A stretch of 64,000 nucleotides of DNA from JBCCQH01 sp039024435 (GTDB taxonomy: Bacteria; Bacteroidota; Bacteroidia; J057; JADKCL01). How positions within the stretch are numbered: the first letter of the stretch is position 1; every line of letters starts with the position of its first letter. This document shows, piece after piece, positions 9,261 through 18,825 of this stretch. The stretch spans positions 1 to 64,000 of the forward strand of contig JBCCQH010000020.1 of assembly GCA_039024435.1 (NCBI GenBank). Reading direction: 5' to 3'. The notes under the pieces were generated by a model, which saw only the letters and a program-made list of their open reading frames with translations, had not been told where the DNA came from and did no database searches. Both the position numbers and the translations under genes were made by a program.

Positions 9261-10595
9261 ATGTCAAACGAATTACTGCGCGGCAAATACCGGTTGCTGC
9301 ACCTTCTTGGGCAAGGTGCAATGGGAAAGGTATGGTTGGCCGAAGACGTCAACCTAGAACGAAAGGTCGCCATCAAGCAAAGCAACTGCAGCTACAAAAA
9401 TGGAACACGCCTTTCACCGGCGCGAATCAAGTCATTGCAAAGCCGCGCCATCCAAGAAGCAAAGATCCTCGCCCGTTTAAGCCATCCCAACGTGGTCAAG
9501 GTATTCGACTTCTTTGTCAAAGAGGAATTTGTCTACCTGGTCATGGAGCACCTCAAAGGGCACGATTTGGAAAAAGTGGTCTATCAGGAACAAGGCCCGA
9601 TCCCGCACACGCGCTTGATTTTTATCTTCCGACAAATCCTCGATGGCATGATTGCCATTCACGAAGCCGGTATCATTCACCGCGACCTCAAGCCCAGCAA
9701 CATCTTTCTGTTGGACAACGATACCGTCCGCATCATCGATTTCGGGGTTGCCCGGGACGAGCACCGCCACCTTGGGCTCACCAAAGTCGGATCGCAAATT
9801 GGTACTCCTATGTACATGAGTCCGGAGCAACTGAATGGCGACTCGGTAACGGTGCGTAGCGATATCTTTTCCCTAGGTCTGGTGCTGTTTTTTCTGGCAA
9901 CGGGACAGTACCCTTTCACCGGATGTACCAGCTCAACCGAACTGGAAACAAAAATCAAAACTACCCCCACTCCCGAACCCAAAGCGATCTATCCTGGGGT
10001 TCAGGCCCCCATCCCCAATATCATCAAACGGGCGACCCGCAAGCTGCCGGACTACCGGTATCCCAACTGTACAGAGTTCCGGAATGATCTGGAACGAAGC
10101 TGGGTGAAACCTCCCACAAAAGAAGCGATGGCGGCAACCCTTGTGGTTCCACCCCCTTCACCCCGCCCGTCCGCCCCCTTGTCCCCGGCACCTGATCTGG
10201 CCCCTTTCGCCAATGTTTCGCTCCTCCTGGCCGGAATCACGGGAATCGGCTTCCTCATGAGCCTGCTGGCGGTGTACCCAATCCCCTGGATCAACGAACT
10301 CGCGGCGGTAATGCTGCCCATCGGATTGGGCGGCTATCTGATCCAGAAACGCAACAAAATCGGTCTCTTCCTCGCCTGGGGAGGGCTCGGAGCGCTGCTC
10401 CTCGCCCTGGCCCTGGTCCTGGTGGTGCTCATTCCCAAATTTAGCGCTGACCTCCTGCCGGAAACGCAAAAACTGTACGTCCGCTCCATTGTCGTCAGCG
10501 CCGGCTTGCTGGCCTTTGCCACCTGGGGAATCTCCAAGACCTATTTCAAAGAAGCCTTGCATTATTTCCATCAAAACCAAAATTCATCGCTATGA
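9261..10595 (+). CDS. Membrane-anchored Ser/Thr protein kinase
   Basis: 444 residues from MSNELLRGKYRLL. The Hanks-type kinase domain (1-~285) has the glycine loop GQGAMGKV (17-24), VAIK Lys39, alpha-C Glu66, HRDLKPSN (catalytic Asp142), DFG (160-162) and MSPEQ, so it should be active. A Pro-rich linker (about 295-312) leads to three hydrophobic helices (about 320-420) and a short tail, so the kinase domain is probably cytoplasmic. The frame is open 13 codons further upstream, but homology begins at the chosen start. The stop overlaps the start of the TPR gene (ATGA), which points to coupled translation and a shared signalling role. Confidence 0.92.
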   Translation: MSNELLRGKYRLLHLLGQGAMGKVWLAEDVNLERKVAIKQSNCSYKNGTRLSPARIKSLQSRAIQEAKILARLSHPNVVKVFDFFVKEEFVYLVMEHLKGHDLEKVVYQEQGPIPHTRLIFIFRQILDGMIAIHEAGIIHRDLKPSNIFLLDNDTVRIIDFGVARDEHRHLGLTKVGSQIGTPMYMSPEQLNGDSVTVRSDIFSLGLVLFFLATGQYPFTGCTSSTELETKIKTTPTPEPKAIYPGVQAPIPNIIKRATRKLPDYRYPNCTEFRNDLERSWVKPPTKEAMAATLVVPPPSPRPSAPLSPAPDLAPFANVSLLLAGITGIGFLMSLLAVYPIPWINELAAVMLPIGLGGYLIQKRNKIGLFLAWGGLGALLLALALVLVVLIPKFSADLLPETQKLYVRSIVVSAGLLAFATWGISKTYFKEALHYFHQNQNSSL

Positions 10596-11245
10596 GTCGA
10601 AGAAGAGGTCCGCGCATACTCAGCATTCTGTTTTTCTTTTTCTTACTGGTTGGCGGGCTACTGGTTACCCGTGCCTATTATCCCCCGTTCCAGCAGTGGC
10701 TGGCCGAAAAAGTTCCGGAACTGGACCGGGGGCTGGAGGAGATTACCAAGCGGCTTCCCTTTTCCGATTCCGAAACATCTCCCTCCGATACTGTGCAAAC
10801 CGATCTTCCCCCGGAAAACGATGATCCACCGGGCGGCGACGAGCCATCCCCCAATATTCTCGCCCAAAAAGAAATCGAATCCGGACGCAAGATCCTTGCG
10901 GAAAAGCGCACGGACTACGAGCAAAAGTTGCGCGACGCGCTGTATCATTTTGTTAAAGCCTACGAATACAATCCCCAATCAAAAATGGCCCGCCTCGAAG
11001 CGGGAAGAGTACGGATCGACTTGGGAGAGTATCAGCGGGCCATTGAAGACTTTGATCGGGCGACCTCACTGGACGATCATTTTGGGGAAGCCTACTTTCA
11101 GCGGGCGCGCTGTTACAGCGAAGTTGGTCCACCGGAAATGGCCTGCCGCGACTATCGGGCGGCTTATGCCAATGGCGTCGTAGATGCCCTGGAGTTTCGC
11201 AACGATTGCGACTCGATCACAAAAGCAAAAGCAAAAGCATTGTAG
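10592..11245 (+). CDS. Membrane-anchored TPR protein, kinase partner candidate
   Basis: 217 residues. One N-terminal hydrophobic segment (about 9-28), an acidic Ser/Pro-rich linker (50-90), then TPR helices (about 100-205; ALYHFVKAYEYNPQSKMARL, GEYQRAIEDFDRATSLD, GEAYFQRARCYSEVGPP). It begins inside the last codons of the kinase gene (four-base overlap). TPR modules mediate protein binding, so it may be a substrate or scaffold for the kinase; this is inferred from the overlap only. Confidence 0.85.
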   Translation: MSRRRGPRILSILFFFFLLVGGLLVTRAYYPPFQQWLAEKVPELDRGLEEITKRLPFSDSETSPSDTVQTDLPPENDDPPGGDEPSPNILAQKEIESGRKILAEKRTDYEQKLRDALYHFVKAYEYNPQSKMARLEAGRVRIDLGEYQRAIEDFDRATSLDDHFGEAYFQRARCYSEVGPPEMACRDYRAAYANGVVDALEFRNDCDSITKAKAKAL

Positions 11246-11307
11246 AGCGGCAGTTTCCCCGATCAGGCCCTTCCTCAACAATTCCCGCCGCCTTCAGTTC
11301 TGTCCCT

Positions 11308-11736
11308 ATGGAATTGGCGCGCATACTTTTCGTCACCCACGGCCTCGCCGGGGCGGTCATGATGGGGGTGATTTGGATCGTCCAATTGGTCCACTACCCC
11401 GCCTTTCACTACATCGCCGAATCTGAATTCAAGCACTTCGAGCAGTTTCACGCCCAGGGCATTACCCGATTTGTCGCGCCAGTCATGTTGGTGGAACTCA
11501 TCGCCAGCACCTGGCTGGCCGGGATGGCCCCGGATTATTGGGGAAATTGGGTCAATGCGGGCCTGGTGATCGCCACCTGGGCCATCACCTTCTTCGTTTC
11601 GGTTCCCTTGCACGGGGCCCTGGCCGACGGAAAAAATGCGGCGGTCATCGACCGGCTCATCGCGACGAACTGGTGGCGCACTGCAATCTGGACGGGGAAG
11701 TGTGCCTTTACCGGAATCCTCCTCCTTGCCCTCTGA
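11308..11736 (+). CDS. Small integral membrane protein, function unknown
   Basis: 142 residues with four hydrophobic helices (MELARILFVTHGLAGAVMMG, then about 50-70, 75-100 and 118-140). The motif VQLVHYPAFHYI and a conserved-looking SVPLHGALADGK suggest a DUF1772-like or similar small membrane family, but this is not certain. It lies 62 bases after the TPR gene on the same strand and may belong to that operon. The start was chosen at the ATG that opens the first helix; the frame upstream is rich in Ser/Lys and not membrane-like. Confidence 0.7.
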   Translation: MELARILFVTHGLAGAVMMGVIWIVQLVHYPAFHYIAESEFKHFEQFHAQGITRFVAPVMLVELIASTWLAGMAPDYWGNWVNAGLVIATWAITFFVSVPLHGALADGKNAAVIDRLIATNWWRTAIWTGKCAFTGILLLAL

Positions 11737-11991
11737 ATATAAGCAACGGTTGTAGAATTTTTGGAGGTAAATATTGGGATTTCACCGCTTAAAAGCGCCG
11801 CTTTTTGAGCTCAGGTGCCAAACAAATTCAGAATTTTTTCGCAAAAATGTTCTCCTGAAAGCCACTTCATCCGGCTATCATTGAGCATGTCGAACTGTGA
11901 TGTGTGCTCCGGATCAGCCCAATCATCTTACCCAAAATATTTTTCCGCGCCCGACTCCGGCGTGCGGATCCTCACTAAACGACAAAACCTC

Positions 11992-13581
11992 ATGAAACTC
12001 CCTAAGAGAACCCCAATGCGAAGGTGGGGCTGGGCGGTCGGCTGTCTGCTGTCCCTCTGCCTAGCGCCCTCCCTGCACGGACAGACGCCCCCCGAAGTCA
12101 ACTTGGTCCAGGGCAAGGTCATGTCCACCCTGCCTTACGGCACGCCCTATTACCTGGTGGGCGACCGCAAATCCGGAAATGACAAAATCGGTTTTGTCGT
12201 CATTGCCGTGGACAAAGCCAAAGACCGAAAGCAAACGGATTGCTTTACGGACGGAAATTGGGAACCGTACGACAGCTCACAATGGCGGCTGCCCACGGGG
12301 ACCGATCCCGAAAAATACAAGCTCCCCTTGAGCCGTCCCCTTACACTCGGTCAGCCCTACCGCATCACGGTCAAGTCCTACACCCTCGCTCAAGGCTCGG
12401 CCACCCTGATGACCAACCTCATGGGGCAGTTGCAGCAAAAGCTGACCACCAAGTACAACGATAAAAAATGGCTAAACAATGAGCAGTTTAGCACTCTGCT
12501 TTCCCGGGTTGAACAAGAACTGGAAGCTGCCAATCCGGATCTTTACCACCTGGATCCCGCCGCGGGTGCGATGCAGCCCGGCATCAACGCCAAGGAACTG
12601 CGCAAGGCCCAGGACTGGATCAAAGCAACGATTAACTCGGTCGCCCGCCAACAAGATGTTGCCGACAAACAAAAGAAAGCCGACAGTTTCGCCACTTCAA
12701 TTGAAACCGCCCTTTCGGAGCGGGAAAAGCTGAATTTCACCCAGTACTTGAACCGAACGGTTGGCATCACCCGCGCGGAGCGGGACCGCATCCTCGCTTT
12801 CCTCGCCGATCCCCAAGCCAAAGTCGCCGATGCCGATCTCATCATCGAGGTGCTGAACAAGATTGCAGTGGCAGCCCGGAATTCTGAATCTACCGACCTG
12901 AGTGCCTCTCTGGTCAAGAAACTCGATGGCATCAACGAAAACGCCTACGATCTACAAACGGAAGTGAGTGACCTAAACGGACTCAAGAAGTCGGCAGATA
13001 CCGAAAAAAATCGGGCAAAATCACTCAAACCCCAACTCGAAGCGGCTTTTAACTCCTTGGGAGTGGTCAGCAGTACCGGAACCTCGGCCGCCACCACCGA
13101 CAACCAATCTCTGGTCAACGTCGGCACGACACTCGGCCTGGGCACCGTAGGCTACTTCTACGGACGTGAATCGAGCGACGGCCAGACCGACTACCGCCTG
13201 GAACCGGACCTGATCACTTACACGGCACTCAAGATCCACTGGGGTCCGCGGGACAAATCTCTCAAAATCCCCGAGCACGTGTACCCCTACTGCCGGAGCC
13301 GCTGGGCCACCCTCATCGGTGTAGCGACCTCGGGCTTGCTGAACTTCCGGGGACAGAATCAGGACAATGCCCTGAGCATCACCCCCCTGACCGGCATCAG
13401 CTACGATCTGGGTCGCGCGGCCGAAATCGACTTTGGATTGATTTGGTACCGCCAAAACACCCTCAGCGATGCTTCTTCCCGCAAAGTGCTCAAAGCATCC
13501 GCCTTCATTGGAATCAGTTTTGATTTTGATGTCTTGAACCGCCTCTCCGGCTCCAAAAACAAAGTTTCCAACAACAATTAA
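11992..13581 (+). CDS. Secreted coiled-coil/beta protein, first gene of an unknown operon
   Basis: 529 residues. The signal peptide ends near LHGQ (residue ~31). Residues ~35-140 look beta-rich (TLPYGTPYYLVGDRKSGNDK). About 140-420 is charged and helical with long coiled-coil potential (QQDVADKQKKADSFATSIE; AYDLQTEVSDLNGLKKSADT). The C-terminus (about 425-510) has alternating strands (TVGYFYGRESSDG, ITPLTGISYDLGRAAEIDFG) that could form a membrane-associated beta domain. I do not recognise the family. Two further small genes follow within 10 and 4 bases, so the three probably act together at the envelope. The frame is open to 11815, but the signal peptide sets the start. Confidence 0.8.
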   Translation: MKLPKRTPMRRWGWAVGCLLSLCLAPSLHGQTPPEVNLVQGKVMSTLPYGTPYYLVGDRKSGNDKIGFVVIAVDKAKDRKQTDCFTDGNWEPYDSSQWRLPTGTDPEKYKLPLSRPLTLGQPYRITVKSYTLAQGSATLMTNLMGQLQQKLTTKYNDKKWLNNEQFSTLLSRVEQELEAANPDLYHLDPAAGAMQPGINAKELRKAQDWIKATINSVARQQDVADKQKKADSFATSIETALSEREKLNFTQYLNRTVGITRAERDRILAFLADPQAKVADADLIIEVLNKIAVAARNSESTDLSASLVKKLDGINENAYDLQTEVSDLNGLKKSADTEKNRAKSLKPQLEAAFNSLGVVSSTGTSAATTDNQSLVNVGTTLGLGTVGYFYGRESSDGQTDYRLEPDLITYTALKIHWGPRDKSLKIPEHVYPYCRSRWATLIGVATSGLLNFRGQNQDNALSITPLTGISYDLGRAAEIDFGLIWYRQNTLSDASSRKVLKASAFIGISFDFDVLNRLSGSKNKVSNNN

Positions 13582-13590
13582 TCCAAAACC

Positions 13591-13908
13591 ATGCCCCTCA
13601 ACATCCGATTCACCCCAAATTCTATCTCCCTGCAATGCGGAGTCGCCTCCCGCATCGCCCTGGAAGGCCGCGGCAACGGCCAACTGGAAGTAACCCTGTC
13701 GCTGCCCGCAAGCGCAGGGTGTACCCTCAATGGCCAGCGGCGGATCATGGTCCCGGTGACCAGCGACGGGGGCACCTGGGAAGCCGAAATTGCGGTTACC
13801 CCGGCTTGCACTTCCCCCGGACACCACACCGGACGCATCACCGCCATCGTGCGCAATTCCGCCGGCGAGGTCAAGAGAACCTGGAAACCCATCGAAATCA
13901 ATTGCTAA
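13591..13908 (+). CDS. Small beta-sandwich-like protein, unknown
   Basis: 105 residues, no signal peptide, three cysteines, almost entirely predicted strand (NIRFTPNSISLQCG, GQLEVTLSLPASAGCTL, GTWEAEIAVTPAC, GRITAIVRNSAGEVKR). The pattern is like a single Ig or fibronectin-like fold. It lies 9 bases after the long secreted protein and 4 bases before a lipoprotein-like gene, in a tight operon. Function unknown. Confidence 0.75.
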   Translation: MPLNIRFTPNSISLQCGVASRIALEGRGNGQLEVTLSLPASAGCTLNGQRRIMVPVTSDGGTWEAEIAVTPACTSPGHHTGRITAIVRNSAGEVKRTWKPIEINC

Positions 13909-13912
13909 TCCC

Positions 13913-14647
13913 ATGAAAATATATCTGTATCCACGCTTGCTGGGCCTGGGGATGATGTTGTGCCAAAGCTGCACCCTGTTGTCCCTCGACGACCCCACTC
14001 AGCCGGTCCCCACGGAGGAGGTGATCCGCTTGACCAGTCCCGCCATTGTCCTGCCGGCGGACGGCGTTTCCTCCACGGTCATCACCGCCCAGCTCGGGGA
14101 GCAGGCCGACGATAACCAGCGCATCCAACTCAGCACCGACGCCGGAAAGCTCCGGGAAATCAACGGAACCGATCCTTCGGGCAGCGAAATGGCGATTGAA
14201 TTGGGGGCCGGCGGACGCGAAGCCAAAGCCCGGTTCGTCGCGGGCCTCACCCCCACCACCGACGGAAACCTGGTTGCGGCGGTCGACGATTTCAGCACCA
14301 CCCAAAGCGTAGTCCTGACCACCGCCTATCCGGAAAACGCCAGCCTCCAGCCGGATGCCTTCCAGGTAGACGTAACCGTCTCGGGAACCACCAACCTCAA
14401 AGTGAGCGCCTTTCGCTCCCTCGGCACCCCCTCGGATGGACTGCGCGTGCGGATTGCGGCGCTGCCCCAAGACGGCAGCGTAAGCGCCCAAGCCAAATTC
14501 GATGAGTTTCTGGAACTCAGCAATGGCGAAGCGCAAACTCAGATCTCTCCCATCGGTTCGGGAACCGGTACGCTGGTCTTTAGCGCTGCGATCCCAATCG
14601 GTGTCGGCGACAGTCTCCGCAAAACCGTCGCCATCAACTTTCAGTAG
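13913..14647 (+). CDS. Putative lipoprotein with Ig-like domains
   Basis: 244 residues. A short hydrophobic N-terminus ends in LCQSC, which resembles but does not fully match a lipobox, so outer-membrane or periplasmic anchoring via Cys is likely but not certain. The mature part opens with an invasin/Ig-like repeat (SPAIVLPADGVSSTVITAQL) and continues with beta-rich segments. Third gene of the operon that starts at 11992. Function unknown. Confidence 0.75.
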   Translation: MKIYLYPRLLGLGMMLCQSCTLLSLDDPTQPVPTEEVIRLTSPAIVLPADGVSSTVITAQLGEQADDNQRIQLSTDAGKLREINGTDPSGSEMAIELGAGGREAKARFVAGLTPTTDGNLVAAVDDFSTTQSVVLTTAYPENASLQPDAFQVDVTVSGTTNLKVSAFRSLGTPSDGLRVRIAALPQDGSVSAQAKFDEFLELSNGEAQTQISPIGSGTGTLVFSAAIPIGVGDSLRKTVAINFQ

Positions 14648-14767
14648 CCGTCCGCCATTCTGTGTCGGTGCAATCCGGGTTGGGAATGAAATTCCCGACC
14701 CGGATCTTGCTTCTGAAAGCTTGCCTGAATGGGGAAATTTTGCCTATTTGGTCGAAAATATTTTCTC

Positions 14768-15250
14768 ATGTCGCATCCCCACGCCGAACTCCTCGACCGC
14801 TTTTACACCGCCTTTCAACAGGGCGATGCCGAAACCATGGCCGCCTGCTACCACCCCCAAGTGACCTTCAAAGATCCGGTATTTGAGCTGCGCGGCCACC
14901 ACGCCGGAAACATGTGGCGGATGCTGGTGGGCAGTGGCAGCGGAAGTCTGGAAATATTTTACCGCAATGTCCAGGCCGACGAGCAAAGCGGACGCGTACA
15001 GTGGGAAGCGAAATACCCATTTTCCCGGGCCAAACGCCAGGTCCACAACAAAATCCAGGCGGAATTTGCCTTTCGGGAAGGTCTGATCGTGCGGCATACT
15101 GACCGCTTCAATCTCTGGAAATGGTCGCGCATGGCGCTCGGCCCGATGGGGTTGGTGCTCGGCTGGACCCCCTACTTACAAAACAAAATCCGGGCCCAGG
15201 CCCTCAGGCAGTTGGGGCGCTTCGAAGAATCCTTGCCCCAACCGGAGTAA
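14768..15250 (+). CDS. SnoaL-like / NTF2-fold protein
   Basis: 160 residues. The N-terminus (ELLDRFYTAFQQGDAETMAA, CYHPQVTFKDPVF) is the classic opening of SnoaL-like NTF2-fold proteins, a fold used for polyketide cyclases, isomerases and many proteins of unknown function. RHTDRFNLWKWSRMALGPMG near the C-terminus is common in this subgroup. Substrate unknown. The start is the ATG opening the first helix; the open frame upstream to 14729 is unlikely to be coding. Confidence 0.85.
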   Translation: MSHPHAELLDRFYTAFQQGDAETMAACYHPQVTFKDPVFELRGHHAGNMWRMLVGSGSGSLEIFYRNVQADEQSGRVQWEAKYPFSRAKRQVHNKIQAEFAFREGLIVRHTDRFNLWKWSRMALGPMGLVLGWTPYLQNKIRAQALRQLGRFEESLPQPE

Positions 15251-15312
15251 GCGCGCGAGGAGCCCCCCACCTGATTCTGTGCCTGTTTTTTGCCTCTTAT
15301 TGAGCGCCCGAC

Positions 15313-15882
15313 ATGCAACGTCCCATTTTCTACGTCCTTTCCCTGTTCGTCCACGCCGGCTTCTGGCTGGCAATCTTGCTGGTGAACTACACGACGTATA
15401 CCTCGGGGGCGCCGGAAGAATTGGAACAGCAATACTACCGCCTGTTTGAGGACAATCGGACCCAGTTGGTGGTCGCCGAACTGGTCTTTCCCGTGGCCAT
15501 GCTCGTTTGCTCCATCTTGCTGATCGCTATTAAGTTTCGGCCTTCTCCGATCCGACTTCCTTACCTGTTGATGCTCTTCATGGGCGTCGAATTTTGGCTG
15601 TGGCGCTGGCTCTTCTTTCCCGACCGCATGTCGACTTACTACGCGCTGAATGACCAACGGTTCTTTGCCGTGGACCATTCCGAAGGCCACGAATTTACTT
15701 TGCTCGGTTACGGATTGTTTTTTCTCCTGATGGTGGGCATTCGCGAATACACGGTTCCAGAAAATCTCCTGGATGCTGCCCTAGACCGCCTGAAAAGGCG
15801 GTTGCGCCGGGGTGAGCCCCCCGAATTACCGGGTTCTCAATCGTCCCCGGAATCCCCCGCCAAGCGGGCGGACAAACCGTAA
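15313..15882 (+). CDS. Integral membrane protein, unknown
   Basis: 189 residues with four hydrophobic helices (about 5-27, 55-76, 82-105, 133-152) and a basic, Pro/Ser-rich cytoplasmic tail (LKRRLRRGEPPELPG onward). Not recognised. Its stop lies two bases from the stop of the convergent lipid kinase gene. Confidence 0.7.
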   Translation: MQRPIFYVLSLFVHAGFWLAILLVNYTTYTSGAPEELEQQYYRLFEDNRTQLVVAELVFPVAMLVCSILLIAIKFRPSPIRLPYLLMLFMGVEFWLWRWLFFPDRMSTYYALNDQRFFAVDHSEGHEFTLLGYGLFFLLMVGIREYTVPENLLDAALDRLKRRLRRGEPPELPGSQSSPESPAKRADKP

Positions 15883-15884
15883 TC

Positions 15885-16787
15885 TCATCCTTTGGCGCGC
15901 CGCGTCGGAATCAACAAACGTACCGACTTTTCGTGAATCTGCGCTTGGATCGTTTCGCCGAGGATCACCGCTTCGCCGTCCACGTGGGCATTTCCCTTGG
16001 CCATGCGCCGAATCTCAAAGGTTTTCCCCCGCACGATCCGCACGTTGGGATGCCGGTAGATCTTGCCGGTAAACAGCAGCTTCACCAGGCGCGGCACTTC
16101 GATAAAAGGCGTCTTTTGCAGGACCACTGCCTCCAGATAGCCATCCTGGATATCCGAAAGCGGAGACACTTTCGCCCCGTTGCCCCACTGAGTGCCATTG
16201 GCGATGTCGATCAGAAGCAGATTCTTCCACTCGTACTCCCGCACTCCATCGACGGTCAGGGATACGTCGAAGGGTTTGTAACTGAGAATCGCCTTCGTCG
16301 CCAGACGCACGTAGGTGCGGAACCCGCGGGTTTCGCTTTGGGCAAACCGCTCTATGACCTCCGCATCAATTCCAATTCCGGCATTGTTCATGAAGGGAAA
16401 TCCACCAAACTCACCCGCATCAACCGCCTTGGCCTCGGCCCTTAAGATCTGTTGAACCGCCTTTTTGTATTTGCGACTGTAGCCCAGATGGCGGGCATAG
16501 CCATTTCCCGACCCCATCGGTAGAACCCCCAAGGCGATCTCCGTGCCCATAAGCCGCCGCCCGATTTCATTGATCGTTCCGTCACCTCCCGCAGCGACAA
16601 TAACTTGGAAATTCCCCTCAATGGCCTCGTTTACAATCAAATCAATGCGGTCAGGCTGGTCCCATACCCGAATGACGTACATCTCCCCTGCTTTGCGATA
16701 TTCACGGTCGATGTAGCGAATAATCTTATCCCCTTTGGCCCCTTTTCGCTTCCCGGACACGGGATTGATGACAAACATTGTTTTCAT
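15885..16787 (-). CDS. Diacylglycerol/lipid kinase (YegS/BmrU type)
   Basis: 300 residues covering the DAGK catalytic domain: VINPVSGKRKG (7-17), AAGGDGTINEIG with GGDGT at 67-71, LPMGSGNGYARHLG, and NNAGIGIDAEVIERFA. It would phosphorylate a membrane lipid alcohol using ATP. The C-terminal half (HVDGEAVILGE) is the beta-sandwich of the family. Length is normal. It follows the sulfatase-like gene on the same strand with 43 bases between, which fits a joint role in envelope lipid metabolism (inference). Confidence 0.92.
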   Translation of the reverse strand: MKTMFVINPVSGKRKGAKGDKIIRYIDREYRKAGEMYVIRVWDQPDRIDLIVNEAIEGNFQVIVAAGGDGTINEIGRRLMGTEIALGVLPMGSGNGYARHLGYSRKYKKAVQQILRAEAKAVDAGEFGGFPFMNNAGIGIDAEVIERFAQSETRGFRTYVRLATKAILSYKPFDVSLTVDGVREYEWKNLLLIDIANGTQWGNGAKVSPLSDIQDGYLEAVVLQKTPFIEVPRLVKLLFTGKIYRHPNVRIVRGKTFEIRRMAKGNAHVDGEAVILGETIQAQIHEKSVRLLIPTRRAKG

Positions 16788-16830
16788 AAAGTCCTAGTCT
16801 CAGCGCTCGGCTACCGCAGCCGTGCGGGCT

Positions 16831-18825
16831 TCATTGTGACATGCTCATCACACGGCCGGGCCGGGCGTGGAACCGATTGCGCACCCGCGCATTGTGCAAT
16901 TCCTGGTACAAGCTACGCAATTTAATGTCCATTTCCTTCCACTCCCCCCGGCGAACGACCTTTCCGCGCGGCAGGCGCGCCCACTTGCCTGATCCGTAGG
17001 TATAGCCGATCCGGGTCTGCTCAAAATTGGTGCTGTAGGCCCGTTCTCCCCGGGCCAGGGTGGAAATCCCCATCAAGTTGTTCATTACAAATGGGTTCCG
17101 CGTGCTGTCCAGTAGAGAAATCGCCGCACTGCTGTGCCAGGTGTCCAAGCGCAACAACTCAATCAAGGTCGGTAGAACGCTGACGTGGCTCGCGGTCCGG
17201 TCATCCCGCCCCGGCGTGATCCCCGGACCGATCAGCAGCAGGGGAACATGAAAATTTTCCATGACCGGACGGTCCCGCTGTTCATCGGCGTGGAAGCAAT
17301 GGTCGCCCGTGATCACAAATATCGTCTCCTCAAACCAATCGTACTCCCGTACCTGGGCAAAGTACTGCTCCAGCACCCGATCCGTATAGCGAATGGTCTT
17401 GTCCATGGGGGGAAGCGGCAGGCGCGCAATGTCTGCGTTGCCCCGCGGCGGCAGGCGAAAAGGATGGTGATTGGAAATGGAGAAAAACACCGACAAGAAA
17501 GGCTCCTGGAACTGGTCCTGGGTGTCGGCCATCCATTCTAGCACGGGTCCATCGTAACAGCCCCAATAGCCGTCAAAATCGCGCTCGGCGTGGGGGTATT
17601 CATCCATCCCGTAATAGTCAGCAAAACCGGAGATTTCGGCGTACTGGTCAAATCCCATTGAACCGTTGTGGGCTCCGCAGAAAAAGGCCGTGCGGTAACC
17701 CCGATCTCGCAGCATTTGTCCCAGGCCGTAATGGGTATTTTCGGCGTAGCGCGACCCGATTGTCGGGCGAAAAAAGACTTCCGGCATGGAATTGAGCAGC
17801 GCGGGGATCGACTCTACACTGCGTGTCCCATTTGCGTAAAACCGGGTGTAAAGGCGTCCAATCGCCGACAGCGAATCCAGAAATGGGGTCAAACTTTGGG
17901 CGGGAGGAGCGCCATTGATCGCGCCCATCTTTTCCGCATTGAGGCTCTCGATGATGAGCACGACCACGTTGTGACGCCGCTCGGGCTCGGGGAAAGACGC
18001 CTTGCGAAGAAAGGGATACTCAGGCGATACAAAAGGGCCGTCAAAAGTATTTCGTACCATGGCCTGGGCGATGGCCCGCCCCCGCGGCGGATCGACCAGT
18101 TGCACCGGTTCACTTTGCCACAGGTCCAGGCTGCTCACGACGGTGTAACCCGAGTTCAGACCCAGATTTCCCCCAAAAACGGTCTCTCCGAGAAACGCCT
18201 GCCCGTACCAAAGCGGCTGGTTCTGCAGTCCACTGCGTACCCCCGCAAACATAACGAGGGCAAATGCTCCCAGGGCCAGAAAATGCTGCCGACGCGATCG
18301 CACGGGTTGGACCTTGCGCTGTTCCAGGTGGTGCTTCGCAAACCGGCCCAGCACCCGATACAGTACGTACAGCAGGCCCCCACTGAGCACGAAGAGGTAC
18401 CACCATTCCATCAGCATTTCCGGGCGAAAACTGCTCAGATCCGACTTGGTGGTAAACAGCTCGTGGGTGAGGCGCTTCTCGGAAAATCCGTAGTACACCA
18501 CGTCGATGCCATTGACCGCTAGCACCGGAAAGTTAACCAGAACGATCAGCGCATTGCCGATAAGGTAGGTCCGCGCCCGCTGGTTGATTGCCCCGGGCAA
18601 GGCCATGAAAAGCAAAATAAGTCCATTAAAAATGAAAATCGTCGCCAGGTCAAAGCGAATTCCGACCAGGAACGACAAGAGGATTTCCCCGGGCGGAACG
18701 GTTGCCGCCTGGCCCAGGTTGTACATCAGAAAGACCAAGCGCAGGATGAAATTCAGTACGAGCAACAGCCCAATGACCGTGAGGGCATATCTCAGATTTA
18801 CCGGTATACGGGGCCGCCAACGCAT
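16831..18825 (-). CDS. LTA synthase-like membrane sulfatase/phosphotransferase
   Basis: 664 residues from MRWRPRIPV. Five hydrophobic helices (about 10-230) precede an extracytoplasmic alkaline-phosphatase-fold domain: VVVLIIESLNAEKMG (metal-binding Glu), YANGTRSVESIPALLNSMP (likely nucleophile Thr), FFCGAHNGSMGFDQY, and VITGDHCFHA (metal-binding Asp/His). This is the layout of LtaS/OpgB-type proteins that transfer phosphoglycerol or phosphoethanolamine to envelope glycans or lipids. Gram-negative Bacteroidota do not make lipoteichoic acid, so the acceptor is unknown. An ATG at 18891 would add 22 residues that look non-coding. Confidence 0.88.
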   Translation of the reverse strand: MRWRPRIPVNLRYALTVIGLLLVLNFILRLVFLMYNLGQAATVPPGEILLSFLVGIRFDLATIFIFNGLILLFMALPGAINQRARTYLIGNALIVLVNFPVLAVNGIDVVYYGFSEKRLTHELFTTKSDLSSFRPEMLMEWWYLFVLSGGLLYVLYRVLGRFAKHHLEQRKVQPVRSRRQHFLALGAFALVMFAGVRSGLQNQPLWYGQAFLGETVFGGNLGLNSGYTVVSSLDLWQSEPVQLVDPPRGRAIAQAMVRNTFDGPFVSPEYPFLRKASFPEPERRHNVVVLIIESLNAEKMGAINGAPPAQSLTPFLDSLSAIGRLYTRFYANGTRSVESIPALLNSMPEVFFRPTIGSRYAENTHYGLGQMLRDRGYRTAFFCGAHNGSMGFDQYAEISGFADYYGMDEYPHAERDFDGYWGCYDGPVLEWMADTQDQFQEPFLSVFFSISNHHPFRLPPRGNADIARLPLPPMDKTIRYTDRVLEQYFAQVREYDWFEETIFVITGDHCFHADEQRDRPVMENFHVPLLLIGPGITPGRDDRTASHVSVLPTLIELLRLDTWHSSAAISLLDSTRNPFVMNNLMGISTLARGERAYSTNFEQTRIGYTYGSGKWARLPRGKVVRRGEWKEMDIKLRSLYQELHNARVRNRFHARPGRVMSMSQ

